A DNA stretch of 64,000 bases from Burkholderia sp. 9120 (lineage in GTDB: Bacteria; Pseudomonadota; Gammaproteobacteria; Burkholderiales; Burkholderiaceae): positions 4,216,001 through 4,280,000 of the forward strand of contig NZ_JQNA01000002.1 of NCBI RefSeq assembly GCF_000745015.1. The letters run 5' to 3'. The stretch's first letter is position 1, and each line of letters starts with the position of its first letter. Position numbers and translations under genes: made by a program. This document shows, in pieces, positions 9,959 through 18,602 of this stretch. The notes beneath the pieces are model-generated. The model was given only the letters and a program-made list of their open reading frames with translations. It ran no database searches and was not told where the DNA came from.

Positions 9959-10546
9959 CTAGGCGCGTGCCGCCAGCACCAGATCGATATATTCATTGGC
10001 CACGCGCAGTGCCGCTTTGGGGTCGAACGGTTCGCCCGACAATGCGCCGCGCAGCCACAAGCCGTCGATCAGCGCCGCGAGGCCGCTGGCCGCGCGGCGC
10101 GCCGCCGGACGCGGCAGCGCTTTCGAGAAATCCGCGCACAGATTCGAGTTCAGCCGCCGCGTGTTCACGTACTGCAAGCGCCGCAATTGCGGCTTGTGCA
10201 TGCTCTCGGACCAGAACGCGAGCCAGGTTTTCATTACCGGACCACTGGTTTGCTCCGCGTCGAAATTCGCGGCGACCACCGCACGCAGTTTCGAGCGCGG
10301 GTCGGCCTTGGCGGCGCGACGGCGGCGCGACGTGGCCTGCCACAAATCGCGCAATACGTGCCGCATGGTGGCTTCGAGCAGCCCGTCCTTGTCGCCGAAA
10401 TAGTGGCTGACGATGCCGGTGGAAATGCTCGCGCGCTGCGCCACGGAAGCGAGCGTGGCGCCCGCGAGACCGGTCTGGTCGATCGTGAGCAGGGTGGCGT
10501 CGATCAGTTGCGCGCGACGGATTTCGCGCATTCCGAGTTTGGGCAT
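9959..10546 (-). CDS. betI: Choline-responsive TetR-family repressor BetI
   Basis: 195 residues from the ATG at 10546, exactly the length of E. coli BetI; an in-frame ATG at 10579 is less likely because BetI proteins begin MPKLGM, as here. The N-terminal helix-turn-helix reads [21 protein letters not shown], which is highly BetI-like. In the family it represses the bet genes and is released by choline. It is first in betI-betB-betA. A BetI-type palindrome lies about 80 bases upstream in the region shared with the divergent fdhA gene. Confidence 0.95.
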   Translation of the reverse strand: MPKLGMREIRRAQLIDATLLTIDQTGLAGATLASVAQRASISTGIVSHYFGDKDGLLEATMRHVLRDLWQATSRRRRAAKADPRSKLRAVVAANFDAEQTSGPVMKTWLAFWSESMHKPQLRRLQYVNTRRLNSNLCADFSKALPRPAARRAASGLAALIDGLWLRGALSGEPFDPKAALRVANEYIDLVLAARA

Positions 10547-10623
10547 GGCGCTGGCAGTAACAGGGCAAAAGGCGGGCACGTATCGTTTCGCCCACCGGGT
10601 CGATGGGGCATGTTAGTTTTTTT

Positions 10624-10643
10624 ATATTGAACGGTCAATCAAT
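10624..10643. promoter_or_regulatory. Putative BetI operator
   Basis: ATATTGAACGGTCAATCAAT contains an imperfect palindrome ATTGA-ACGG-TCAAT plus an extra ATTGAT half on the betI side. This is the form of BetI boxes in other proteobacteria (TTGA...TCAA with an AT-rich edge). It lies between divergent betI and fdhA, so it could control both. Confidence 0.6.
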
Positions 10644-10810
10644 AAAAGACGGCCAGCATCAACGTGGACGCGGCTTGCGGCGGCCGTGTCGGTTCCGGTC
10701 AAACTCCTGTCGCGTTAGACCCCAGTGCTTTGTTCAGCGGGCGCTACGCTCGTTGAACGGCGTGCCGCGCGAGAGTCGGTCACGCCGCTCACAAGACATG
10801 GAGACAGACA

Positions 10811-12010
10811 ATGAGCAGCAATCGCGGCGTCGTGTATCTCGGGCAGGGCAAGGTGGAAGTGCAGTCGATCGACTTTCCGAAGATGGTCGATCCACGCGGC
10901 CGGTCGATCGGCCACGGCGTGATCCTGAAGGTGGTGAGCACGAATATTTGCGGCTCCGATCAGCACATGGTGCGCGGCCGCACGACCGCCGAAGTCGGCC
11001 TCGTGCTCGGTCATGAAATCACCGGCGAGGTGGTCGAGGTGGGCCGCGACGTCGAGACGCTGAAGATCGGCGATCTGGTCTCGGTGCCGTTCAACGTGGC
11101 CTGCGGGCGCTGTCCCACCTGCAAGGCGCAGCACACCGGTGTGTGTCTGAACGTGAACCCGGCGCGTGCGGGCGGCGCGTATGGCTATGTGGACATGGGT
11201 GGCTGGATCGGCGGCCAGGCCGAATACGTGCTGGTGCCGTATGCAGACTTCAACCTGCTGAAATTCCCCGACTACGCGCAGGCCATGTCGAAAATCCGCG
11301 ACCTCACATGTCTGTCCGACATTCTGCCGACCGGTTATCACGGCGCGGTGATGGCCGGCGTGAAGCCGGGCGCGACTGTTTATATCGCGGGCGCGGGGCC
11401 GGTGGGCATGGCGGCGGCGGCGTCTGCGCGACTGTTGGGCGCGGCCTGCACGATCGTCGGCGATATGAACGAAGCGCGGCTCGCGCATGCTCGCAAGATG
11501 GGTTTCCAGACGATCGATCTGTCGAAAGACGCCACGCTAACGGAGCAGATCGAGCAGATTCTCGGCAAGCCGGAAGTGGATTGCGCGGTGGACTGCGTGG
11601 GCTTCGAAGCGCACGGTCACGGCAGCAGCGGTTCGCACGAGGAAGCACCGGCTACCGTGCTCAATTCGCTGATGGAAATCACGCGGGCGGCCGGCGCGAT
11701 CGGCATTCCCGGGCTCTACGTGACGGACGATCCGGGCGCGGCCGACGCCGCCGCACGCAAAGGCGCGCTGAGCATCCGCTTCGGGCTGGGTTGGGCGAAG
11801 TCGCACTCGTTCCATACCGGGCAAACGCCGGTGATGAAGTACAACCACAATCTGATGCAGGCGATTTTGTGGGACCGTCTGCCGATTGCGGATATCGTCA
11901 ACGTGACGGTGGTGTCGCTGGATGATGCGCCGGAAGGGTATCGCCAGTTCGACGGCGGCGCGCCGCGGAAGTTTGTGATTGATCCGCATGGGTTGTTGAA
12001 GGCGGCTTGA
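10811..12010 (+). CDS. fdhA: Glutathione-independent formaldehyde dehydrogenase (zinc-containing)
   Basis: 399 residues, the normal length of Pseudomonas-type FdhA. It oxidises formaldehyde to formate with NAD and needs no glutathione adduct. Catalytic zinc ligands are in NICGSDQHM (Cys) and GHE (LVLGHEITG), structural-zinc cysteines in CGRCPTCKAQHTGVC, and the nucleotide-binding loop is AGAGPVGMAAAA. The operon context explains the role: demethylation of betaine, dimethylglycine and sarcosine releases formaldehyde. Divergent from betI and probably sharing its control region. An efficient terminator follows. Confidence 0.93.
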   Translation: MSSNRGVVYLGQGKVEVQSIDFPKMVDPRGRSIGHGVILKVVSTNICGSDQHMVRGRTTAEVGLVLGHEITGEVVEVGRDVETLKIGDLVSVPFNVACGRCPTCKAQHTGVCLNVNPARAGGAYGYVDMGGWIGGQAEYVLVPYADFNLLKFPDYAQAMSKIRDLTCLSDILPTGYHGAVMAGVKPGATVYIAGAGPVGMAAAASARLLGAACTIVGDMNEARLAHARKMGFQTIDLSKDATLTEQIEQILGKPEVDCAVDCVGFEAHGHGSSGSHEEAPATVLNSLMEITRAAGAIGIPGLYVTDDPGAADAAARKGALSIRFGLGWAKSHSFHTGQTPVMKYNHNLMQAILWDRLPIADIVNVTVVSLDDAPEGYRQFDGGAPRKFVIDPHGLLKAA

Positions 12011-12059
12011 TGCGCGGTGGGGGGGCGTAGCGGGAACCTGAGAGTGCCGCACCCACAAA

Positions 12060-12101
12060 AACAAAACGCGTTGAACGGTGTTCCGTTCAACGCATTTTTT
12101 G
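12060..12101. terminator. Rho-independent terminator after fdhA, also facing gbdR
   Basis: Perfect 11-bp stem: GCGTTGAACGG 12068-12078 with CCGTTCAACGC 12083-12093, loop TGTT, then a T6 run at 12095-12100. An A-rich stretch before the stem makes it usable in both directions between convergent genes. Confidence 0.85.
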
Positions 12102-12152
12102 TTGTCTTGGGCTTTTACGACCAAAGCCGTTCAAGCTGAATTCAAGCCGACC

Positions 12153-13148
12153 TCAAGCCGCCATCACCGGCATCGCCGCCAGCGAAGGCGCCTGCTTGCG
12201 CCGCTCGCGCGTGGGCGCCGTGCCGAACGCGTCGCGATAACTCTTCGAGAAGTGGCAAGCCGACTGGAACCCGCACGCCATCGTGATGTGCATGATCGAC
12301 ATATCGGTCTGCAGCAGCAATTCACGGGCGCGCCGCAAGCGCAGCGTCAGATAGTAATGCGTCGGCGTCATCCCCAGATGTTCGCGGAATAGCCGCTGCA
12401 ATTGCCGTTGCGACATCCCCGCGAGCCGCGCGAGTTCTTCGCGCGAGAGCGGCTCTTCGATGTTGTTCTCCATCAGCGAGATCACTTCGAACAGCGACTT
12501 GTTGGCCGAACCGAGCCGCGCCACCAGCGGCATTTTCTGTTGCGCGCTGGTGTCGCGCACATGTTCGACGATGAACTGCTCCGCGATCTGCGTGACGCGC
12601 GCCGTGCCGACGCGCGGTGCGATCAGGTTCAGCATCATGTCGAGCGGCGCGACGCCGCCGGTGCAGGTCACGCGATCGCGGTCGATCACGAACAGCTCTT
12701 TCAGAAAGCGCGTGTCGGGAAACTCTTCCTTGAGCGCCGACATGTTCTCCCAATGAATCGCGCACGCGTAGCCGGCCAGCAGACCGGCGCGCGCCAGCGC
12801 ATAAGTGCCCGTGCACAGGCTGCCGAGCACGCTGCCCATGCGCGCGAAACGGCGCAACGCGGACAGGTGATCGGGAGTCGTCGCGCGTTGCACGTCGATG
12901 CCGCCGACCACGAACACGATATCCGGCTGCCCGACGCATTCGACCGGACCGGTGTCGACCGACAGGCCATTACTCGCCGCGACCGGACCGCCGTCGGGAC
13001 TCACGATCGACCAGCGGTAAAGCGTTTGCCCCGTCAGATAGTTCGCCATGCGCAGCACTTCGATGGCGTTGGTGAACGCGATCATTGTGAAGTTGGGGAG
13101 CGGCATGAATGCGAAATGCGACAACGACGCCGTGCGATCGGTGGACAT
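12153..13148 (-). CDS. gbdR: GlxA-type AraC-family activator of glycine betaine/dimethylglycine catabolism (GbdR-like)
   Basis: 331 residues from the ATG at 13148, which matches the start of GbdR-like proteins; a TTG at 13211 could add 21 residues. The N-terminal half is a DJ-1/PfpI-like (GATase1-like) ligand-binding domain (FAFMPLPNFTMIAFTNAIE; LGSLCTGTYALARAGLLAG). The C-terminal half is an AraC domain with two helix-turn-helix motifs (LARLAGMSQRQLQRLF and TMACGFQSACHFSKSY). In Pseudomonas GbdR activates gbc, dgc and related genes in response to betaine and dimethylglycine. Its place between the bet genes and the glyA-dgc-gbc block supports the same job. Start codon context has no good Shine-Dalgarno. 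Confidence 0.85.
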   Translation of the reverse strand: MSTDRTASLSHFAFMPLPNFTMIAFTNAIEVLRMANYLTGQTLYRWSIVSPDGGPVAASNGLSVDTGPVECVGQPDIVFVVGGIDVQRATTPDHLSALRRFARMGSVLGSLCTGTYALARAGLLAGYACAIHWENMSALKEEFPDTRFLKELFVIDRDRVTCTGGVAPLDMMLNLIAPRVGTARVTQIAEQFIVEHVRDTSAQQKMPLVARLGSANKSLFEVISLMENNIEEPLSREELARLAGMSQRQLQRLFREHLGMTPTHYYLTLRLRRARELLLQTDMSIMHITMACGFQSACHFSKSYRDAFGTAPTRERRKQAPSLAAMPVMAA

Positions 13149-13605
13149 GGGAGGAGTGATTCCTTCGAATCTGTAATGTCGCGTCGCCGTGGGGAACGGC
13201 GACTGCTGCAATTCTGAGGACTAGCGCAACTACCGTGCCATCAGGCTAAACCCTCGGTTGGCTGGCGAATGGCCTGGAACACTCAACGAACAGCACCAGA
13301 ACGGAGCCCGACAAGACGGTTGGCGCACCCGAAGCGCGCACGACGTTCAGGTGCAGTGCAGCATGAGCGGGTCGCGGGCGTCGTTCAGCGGCGCGCTTGC
13401 CGCGAGCGACACGCTCAGCGACCTACGCCGACTTGTCGAAAAAGGACGTCTATGGCGGAAAAGGCAAAGAACGCGTCTGAATTCGTAAATTGACGCGCGG
13501 GGCAAGCGTCAAGAATAGACCCAATGCAGAGCGGCGACAGCGCGGCGCAAACACCGCACCGGGCGGCGCTCACGGCCCTTCCGTCAACGACTTAACGGAC
13601 TTTCC
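13149..13605. promoter_or_regulatory. Control region between gbdR and glyA with an inverted repeat
   Basis: 457 bases with no credible gene. An inverted repeat TTGACGC (13490-13496), nine-base spacer, GCGTCAA (13506-13512) lies about 95 bases before glyA. TTGACGC can also be read as a -35-like hexamer. It is a candidate operator for the long glyA-dgc-gbc transcription unit; the protein that binds is unknown, GbdR being the obvious candidate. Confidence 0.4.
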
Positions 13606-14880
13606 ATGTCGAACCCGAATCCCTTCTTCGAAGAACCGCTGGCCACCCGCGACGCGGCCGTGCGCGGCGCCATTCTGAAAGAACTCGAGCGCCAGCAGTC
13701 GCAGGTCGAACTGATCGCGTCGGAAAACATCGTGTCGCGCGCGGTGCTCGAAGCGCAGGGCTCGGTGCTGACCAACAAGTATGCGGAAGGGTATCCGGGC
13801 AAGCGTTACTACGGCGGTTGCGAATACGCGGACGTGATCGAAACGCTGGCGCTCGATCGTATCAAGCAACTGTTCAACGCGAAATTCGCCAACGTGCAGC
13901 CGCATTCCGGCGCGCAGGCGAATGGCGCGGTGATGCTCGCGCTGGTCAAGCCGGGCGACACGATCCTCGGCATGTCGCTCGACGCGGGCGGCCATCTGAC
14001 GCACGGCGCCAGGCCGGCTCTGTCGGGGAAATGGTTCAACGCGGTGCAGTACGGCGTGAAGCGCGACACGATGTTGATCGACTACGAGCAGATCGAAGAG
14101 CTCGCGCAGCAGCACAAACCGGCGTTGCTGATCGGCGGCTTTTCCGCTTATCCGCGTGAACTGGACTTTGCCCGCTTGCGCAAGATCGCCGACGGCGTCG
14201 GCGCGAAACTGATGGTGGACATGGCGCACATTGCCGGCGTGATCGCGGCGGGCCGTCACCAGAATCCGGTGGAACACGCGCATGTGGTCACGTCCACCAC
14301 GCACAAGACCTTGCGCGGTCCGCGCGGCGGTTTTGTTCTGACGAATGACGAAGACATCGCCAAGAAAATCAATTCGGCGGTGTTCCCCGGCTTGCAAGGC
14401 GGTCCGCTGATGCATGTGATCGCCGGCAAGGCGGTGGCATTCGGCGAAGCGCTGCAACCGGGTTTCAAGACCTATATCGACAACGTGCTCGCCAATGCAA
14501 AGGCGCTCGGCGAAGTGCTGAAGGAAGGCGGCGTCGATCTGGTGACCGGCGGCACGGACAACCATCTGCTGCTGGTCGATCTGCGTCCGAAGGGCCTGAA
14601 AGGCAATCAGGTCGAGCAGGCGCTGGAACGCGCGGGCATTACCTGCAACAAGAACGGCATCCCGTTCGACGCCGAGAAGCCCACGGTCACCTCCGGCGTT
14701 CGTCTCGGCACGCCGGCGGGCACCACGCGCGGCTTCGGCGTGAGCGAGTTCCGCGAAGTGGGGCGCCTGATCGTCGACGTGTTCGACGCGCTGCGCGATC
14801 ACCCCGAAGGTCATGCCGTCACCGAACAACGCGTGCGCCGCGAGATTTTCGCGCTGTGCGAACGCTTTCCCATCTACTGA
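13606..14880 (+). CDS. glyA: Serine hydroxymethyltransferase
   Basis: 424 residues, full length. It interconverts serine and glycine using tetrahydrofolate and PLP. The PLP lysine lies in [14 protein letters not shown], and the [21 protein letters not shown] and [11 protein letters not shown] blocks are classic. As the first gene of the dgc block it resembles glyA1 of Pseudomonas, which is co-regulated with dimethylglycine catabolism. It uses glycine and 5,10-methylene-THF, the end products of betaine demethylation, to make serine. A second housekeeping glyA would be expected elsewhere. Confidence 0.95.
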   Translation: MSNPNPFFEEPLATRDAAVRGAILKELERQQSQVELIASENIVSRAVLEAQGSVLTNKYAEGYPGKRYYGGCEYADVIETLALDRIKQLFNAKFANVQPHSGAQANGAVMLALVKPGDTILGMSLDAGGHLTHGARPALSGKWFNAVQYGVKRDTMLIDYEQIEELAQQHKPALLIGGFSAYPRELDFARLRKIADGVGAKLMVDMAHIAGVIAAGRHQNPVEHAHVVTSTTHKTLRGPRGGFVLTNDEDIAKKINSAVFPGLQGGPLMHVIAGKAVAFGEALQPGFKTYIDNVLANAKALGEVLKEGGVDLVTGGTDNHLLLVDLRPKGLKGNQVEQALERAGITCNKNGIPFDAEKPTVTSGVRLGTPAGTTRGFGVSEFREVGRLIVDVFDALRDHPEGHAVTEQRVRREIFALCERFPIY

Positions 14881-14898
14881 GCACGCCTGGAGCGAACC

Positions 14899-15870
14899 AT
14901 GAGTACTCTGCACGACAACAGCATCATCATCGACGGTCTGAACATTTCGAAGTTCGAGCGCTCGGTGTTCGAAGACATGCGCAAGGGCGGCGTGACCGCG
15001 GTCAACTGCACGGTGTCGGTCTGGGAGAGCTTTCAGAAGACCGTCGACAACATTGCCGAAATGAAGCAGCAGATCCGCGAATACGGCGAGATGCTGACGC
15101 TGGTGCGCACCACCGCGGACATTCATCGCGCGAAGAAAGAGAACAAGACCGGCATCATTTTCGGTTTCCAGAACGCTCATGCGTTCGAGGACAACCTCGG
15201 CTATATCGAAGCCTTCAAGGACCTCGGCGTGAACGTGGTGCAGCTCTGCTACAACACCCAGAACCTGGTGGGCACCGGTTGCTACGAGCGCGACGGCGGC
15301 CTGTCCGGTTACGGTCGCGAAGTGATCCAGGAGATGAACCGCGTCGGCATCATGGTCGATCTCTCGCACGTGGGCGGCAAGACTTCTTCTGAAGCGATCG
15401 CCGCGTCGAACAAGCCGGTGTGCTACTCGCACTGCTGCCCGTCGGGACTGAAAGAACACCCGCGCAACAAGAGCGATGAACAGTTGAAAGAGATCGCCGA
15501 CGCGGGCGGTTTTGTCGGCGTGACGATGTTCGCGCCGTTCCTCAAGCGCGGTCCGGACGCGACCGTCGACGACTATATCGAAGCGATCGAATACGTGGTG
15601 AATCTGATCGGCGAAGACCAGGTGGGGATTGGCACGGACTTCACGCAAGGCTATAGCACGGAGTTCTTCGACTGGATCACGCACGACAAGGGTCGTTATC
15701 GTCAACTGACGAACTTCGGCAAGGTCGTGAATCCGGAAGGCATTCGCACGATCGGCGAGTTTCCGAACCTGACGGCTGCGATGGAACGCGCCGGCTGGAG
15801 CGAAACGCGCATTAAAAAGATCATGGGCGAGAACTGGGTGCGTGTGTTCGGCGAAGTCTGGAGCGTTTGA
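14899..15870 (+). CDS. Renal-dipeptidase-like (M19) protein of the dgc operon
   Basis: 323 residues, membrane-dipeptidase family M19, predicted cytoplasmic (no signal peptide). Family segments include VSVWESF, FGFQNAHAFEDN, VDLSHVGGKTSSEA, CYSHCCPSGLKEHPRNKSDEQLKEIAD and GIGTDFTQG. It starts 18 bases after glyA. In Pseudomonas a homologue (PA5396) sits at the same place before dgcA. Its substrate is unknown; being linked to demethylation it may act on a betaine-derived or folate-derived compound rather than a dipeptide. That is inference. Confidence 0.85.
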   Translation: MSTLHDNSIIIDGLNISKFERSVFEDMRKGGVTAVNCTVSVWESFQKTVDNIAEMKQQIREYGEMLTLVRTTADIHRAKKENKTGIIFGFQNAHAFEDNLGYIEAFKDLGVNVVQLCYNTQNLVGTGCYERDGGLSGYGREVIQEMNRVGIMVDLSHVGGKTSSEAIAASNKPVCYSHCCPSGLKEHPRNKSDEQLKEIADAGGFVGVTMFAPFLKRGPDATVDDYIEAIEYVVNLIGEDQVGIGTDFTQGYSTEFFDWITHDKGRYRQLTNFGKVVNPEGIRTIGEFPNLTAAMERAGWSETRIKKIMGENWVRVFGEVWSV

Positions 15871-15919
15871 ATTCCACGCTGGCCTGCCACCCCCACACGT
15901 AAAAAAACGGAACCCTCAC

Positions 15920-16456
15920 ATGCAACCGCAACTGCCTATCAACGTCGATCCGGACACCGGCGTCTGGACCACCGACGCGCTGCCGATGCTGTACGTGCCG
16001 CGCCATTTCTTCACGAACAATCACACCGCCGTCGAAGAGGCGCTCGGGCTCGATGCGTACGCCGAGATTCTCTACAAGGCCGGCTACAAGTCCGCTTACT
16101 TCTGGTGCGACAAGGAAGCCGAAAAGCACGGTATCGAGGGTATGGCGGTGTTCGAGCATTACCTGAACCGACTGTCGCAACGCGGCTGGGGTCTCTTCAA
16201 GATCACCGAAGCCGATCCGTCCAGCTCGCACGCACGCATCGAATTGCATCACTCGTCGTTCGTGCTTGCGCAACCGGACAAGGTCGGCAAGCTTTGCTAC
16301 ATGTTCTCCGGCTGGTTCGCGGGCGCGATGGACTGGGTCAACGACACGGCGCCCGAGAGCGCGCGCAAGGGGCCGCCGTCCCATTCGCGCGAAGCGCAGT
16401 GCGCGGCCGAACACCACGACCATTGCGTATTCGAAGTGTCGCCGCTCGCGGCGTAG
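15920..16456 (+). CDS. DUF5943-type protein of the dgc operon, function unknown
   Basis: 178 residues from the ATG at 15920 (an earlier in-frame ATG at 15842 lies inside the dipeptidase gene and is unlikely). The sequence resembles V4R/4-vinyl-reductase-like small-molecule binding proteins, with FHNS-like features replaced by ELHHSSFV and the C-terminal half containing Cys-His pairs (SREAQCAAEHHDHCVFEVSPL). It is conserved between the dipeptidase and dgcA in Pseudomonas (PA5397) as well. No catalytic role is known. The Cys/His-rich C-terminus could bind a metal. Confidence 0.75.
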   Translation: MQPQLPINVDPDTGVWTTDALPMLYVPRHFFTNNHTAVEEALGLDAYAEILYKAGYKSAYFWCDKEAEKHGIEGMAVFEHYLNRLSQRGWGLFKITEADPSSSHARIELHHSSFVLAQPDKVGKLCYMFSGWFAGAMDWVNDTAPESARKGPPSHSREAQCAAEHHDHCVFEVSPLAA

Positions 16457-16536
16457 TGCCTGACTGACGCGTTTATCACGACGCCGACAAGCGCGCGGCA
16501 GAGCGCAACAAGCTATTTATTCCGAGGTCGATCGCG

Positions 16537-18600
16537 ATGCGTTACCCGAACCTTTTCAAGCCTCTCACGCTGAACCAACTGACCTTGCGTAACCGCATCG
16601 TCAGCACGGCGCACGCGGAGGTGTATGCGGAACCCGGCGGCTTGCCCGGCGACCGTTATATCCGTTACTACGAAGAGAAGGCGAAGGGCGGTGTGGGCCT
16701 CGCCGTGTGCGGCGGCTCGAGTCCGGTATCGATCGACAGTCCGCAAGGCTGGTGGAAGTCGGTCAATCTGTCGACCGACAAGATTATCGATCCGCTCGCG
16801 CGGCTCGCCGAAGCCATGCACCGCCACGGCGCGAAAATCATGATTCAGGCCACGCATATGGGCCGCCGTTCGGCGTTTCATGGCGAGCACTGGCCGCATC
16901 TGATGTCGCCGTCCGGTGTGCGGGAACCCGTGCACCGCGGCAACGCGAAGATCATTGAAGTGGAAGAGATTCGCCGCATCATCCGCGACTTTGCCGCGGC
17001 AGCCAAACGCGTGAAAGATGCGGGCATGGACGGTGTCGAAATCTCGGCGGCGCACCAGCATCTGATCGATCAGTTCTGGAGCCCGCGCACCAATTTTCGG
17101 ACCGACGAATGGGGTGGCTCGCTCGAAAACCGTCTGCGCTTCGGCACCGAAGTATTGAATGCTGTACGTGAAGCGGTGGGCGCGGATTTTTGCGTCGGCC
17201 TGCGCATGTGCGGCGACGAGTTTCATGAAGACGGGCTCGATCACGAACAACTCAAGGAAATCGCTCAGGCAATGAGCGAAACCGGCCTGATCGATTACCT
17301 CGGCGTGATCGGTTCGGGTGCGGATACGCACAACACGCTCGCCAACTGCATGCCGCCGATGGCGCTGCCGCCGGAACCGTTCGTGCATCTCGCCGCCGGG
17401 ATCAAATCGGTCGTGAAGCTGCCGGTCATGCACGCGCAGAGTATTCGCGACGCGGGCCAGGCGGAACGGTTGCTGGCGAGCGGCATGGTGGATCTGGTCG
17501 GGATGACGCGCGCGCAGATTGCCGATCCGCACATGGTCATCAAGATCCGCGATGGCCGCGAGGACGAAATCAAGCAGTGCGTCGGCGCGAATTATTGCAT
17601 CGACCGTCAGTACAACGGGCTCGACGTGCTGTGCGTGCAGAACGCCGCGACGTCGCGCGAAGAAACCATGCCGCACGTGATCGCGAAGACACGTGGGCCG
17701 AAGCGCAAGGTGGTGGTGGTCGGCGCGGGTCCGGCCGGACTGGAAGCGGCGCGCGTCGCGAAGTCGCGCGGCCATGACGTCGTGCTGTTCGAGAAGAACG
17801 ACTACGTAGGCGGTCAGATCATGCTGGCCGCGAAAGCGCCGCAGCGTGAACAGATGGCGGGCATCGTGCGCTGGTTCGATATGGAAACGAAGCGCCTTGG
17901 CGTGGACCGCCGTCTCGGTGTCGCCGCCGACGACAAAACCATCATGGCCGAGAAGCCGGACATCGTGGTGCTGGCCACGGGCGGTTCGTCGTTCACGTCG
18001 CAGGTCGCGGCTTGGGGTGTCGACGAACGGCTCGCCGTCAGTTCGTGGGACGTGCTGTCCGGCAAGGTCGAACCCGGCAAGAACGTGCTCGTGTACGACG
18101 GCGTCAGCACGCACGCCGGCGCGGGCGTCGCGGATTTCATGTCGAGCCGCGGCTCGAATGTCGAGATCGTGACGCCGGACGTGAAGGTCGCCGACGACGT
18201 GGGCGGCACCACGTTCCCGATTTTCTATCGCCGGCTCTACGCGCAAGGCGTGATCCATACGCCGAATTACTGGCTCGACAAGGTCTACGAGGAAGACGGC
18301 AAGAAGATCGCCGTGATCCGCAACGAGTACACCGAGGAGCAGGAAGAGCGCGCGGTCGATCAGGTGGTGATCGAAAACGGCAGCACGCCGAACGACGAAC
18401 TGTACTGGAAGCTCAAGCCGGAATCGGTGAATCTCGGTCAGGTCGACGTGCACACGTTGTTCGCGTCGGAGCCGCAACCGTCGCTCAGTGAAGAACTCGG
18501 TAATGGCCGCTTCCTGCTGTTCCGTGTCGGCGACTGCATTTCCATGCACAACATTCACGGCGCGATCTACGACGCGCTGCGCCTTTGCAAGGATTTCTGA
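16537..18600 (+). CDS. dgcA: Dimethylglycine demethylase, FMN/FAD subunit
   Basis: 687 residues with the trimethylamine-dehydrogenase/old-yellow-enzyme layout: an N-terminal FMN TIM barrel (FKPLTLNQLTLRNRIVSTAH), a cysteine cluster near residue 348 (QCVGANYCIDRQ, then LCVQNA) and a C-terminal FAD/NAD-type domain (VVVVGAGPAGLEAARVAK). With DgcB it oxidises dimethylglycine to sarcosine. The cluster reads C-x2-A-x2-C rather than the C-x2-C-x2-C of trimethylamine dehydrogenase, leaving three of the expected cysteines. Three bases separate it from dgcB. Confidence 0.9.
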   Translation: MRYPNLFKPLTLNQLTLRNRIVSTAHAEVYAEPGGLPGDRYIRYYEEKAKGGVGLAVCGGSSPVSIDSPQGWWKSVNLSTDKIIDPLARLAEAMHRHGAKIMIQATHMGRRSAFHGEHWPHLMSPSGVREPVHRGNAKIIEVEEIRRIIRDFAAAAKRVKDAGMDGVEISAAHQHLIDQFWSPRTNFRTDEWGGSLENRLRFGTEVLNAVREAVGADFCVGLRMCGDEFHEDGLDHEQLKEIAQAMSETGLIDYLGVIGSGADTHNTLANCMPPMALPPEPFVHLAAGIKSVVKLPVMHAQSIRDAGQAERLLASGMVDLVGMTRAQIADPHMVIKIRDGREDEIKQCVGANYCIDRQYNGLDVLCVQNAATSREETMPHVIAKTRGPKRKVVVVGAGPAGLEAARVAKSRGHDVVLFEKNDYVGGQIMLAAKAPQREQMAGIVRWFDMETKRLGVDRRLGVAADDKTIMAEKPDIVVLATGGSSFTSQVAAWGVDERLAVSSWDVLSGKVEPGKNVLVYDGVSTHAGAGVADFMSSRGSNVEIVTPDVKVADDVGGTTFPIFYRRLYAQGVIHTPNYWLDKVYEEDGKKIAVIRNEYTEEQEERAVDQVVIENGSTPNDELYWKLKPESVNLGQVDVHTLFASEPQPSLSEELGNGRFLLFRVGDCISMHNIHGAIYDALRLCKDF

Positions 18601-18602
18601 CG

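Noticed and set aside
13258..13605. Possible glycine riboswitch or small genes upstream of glyA
   Set aside because: I could not fold a convincing riboswitch core by eye, and the short frames there lack ribosome sites.
13570..15705. Minus-strand open frame of 711 codons across glyA and the dipeptidase
   Set aside because: Shadow of conserved genes; composition is unlike a real protein and no family features are seen.
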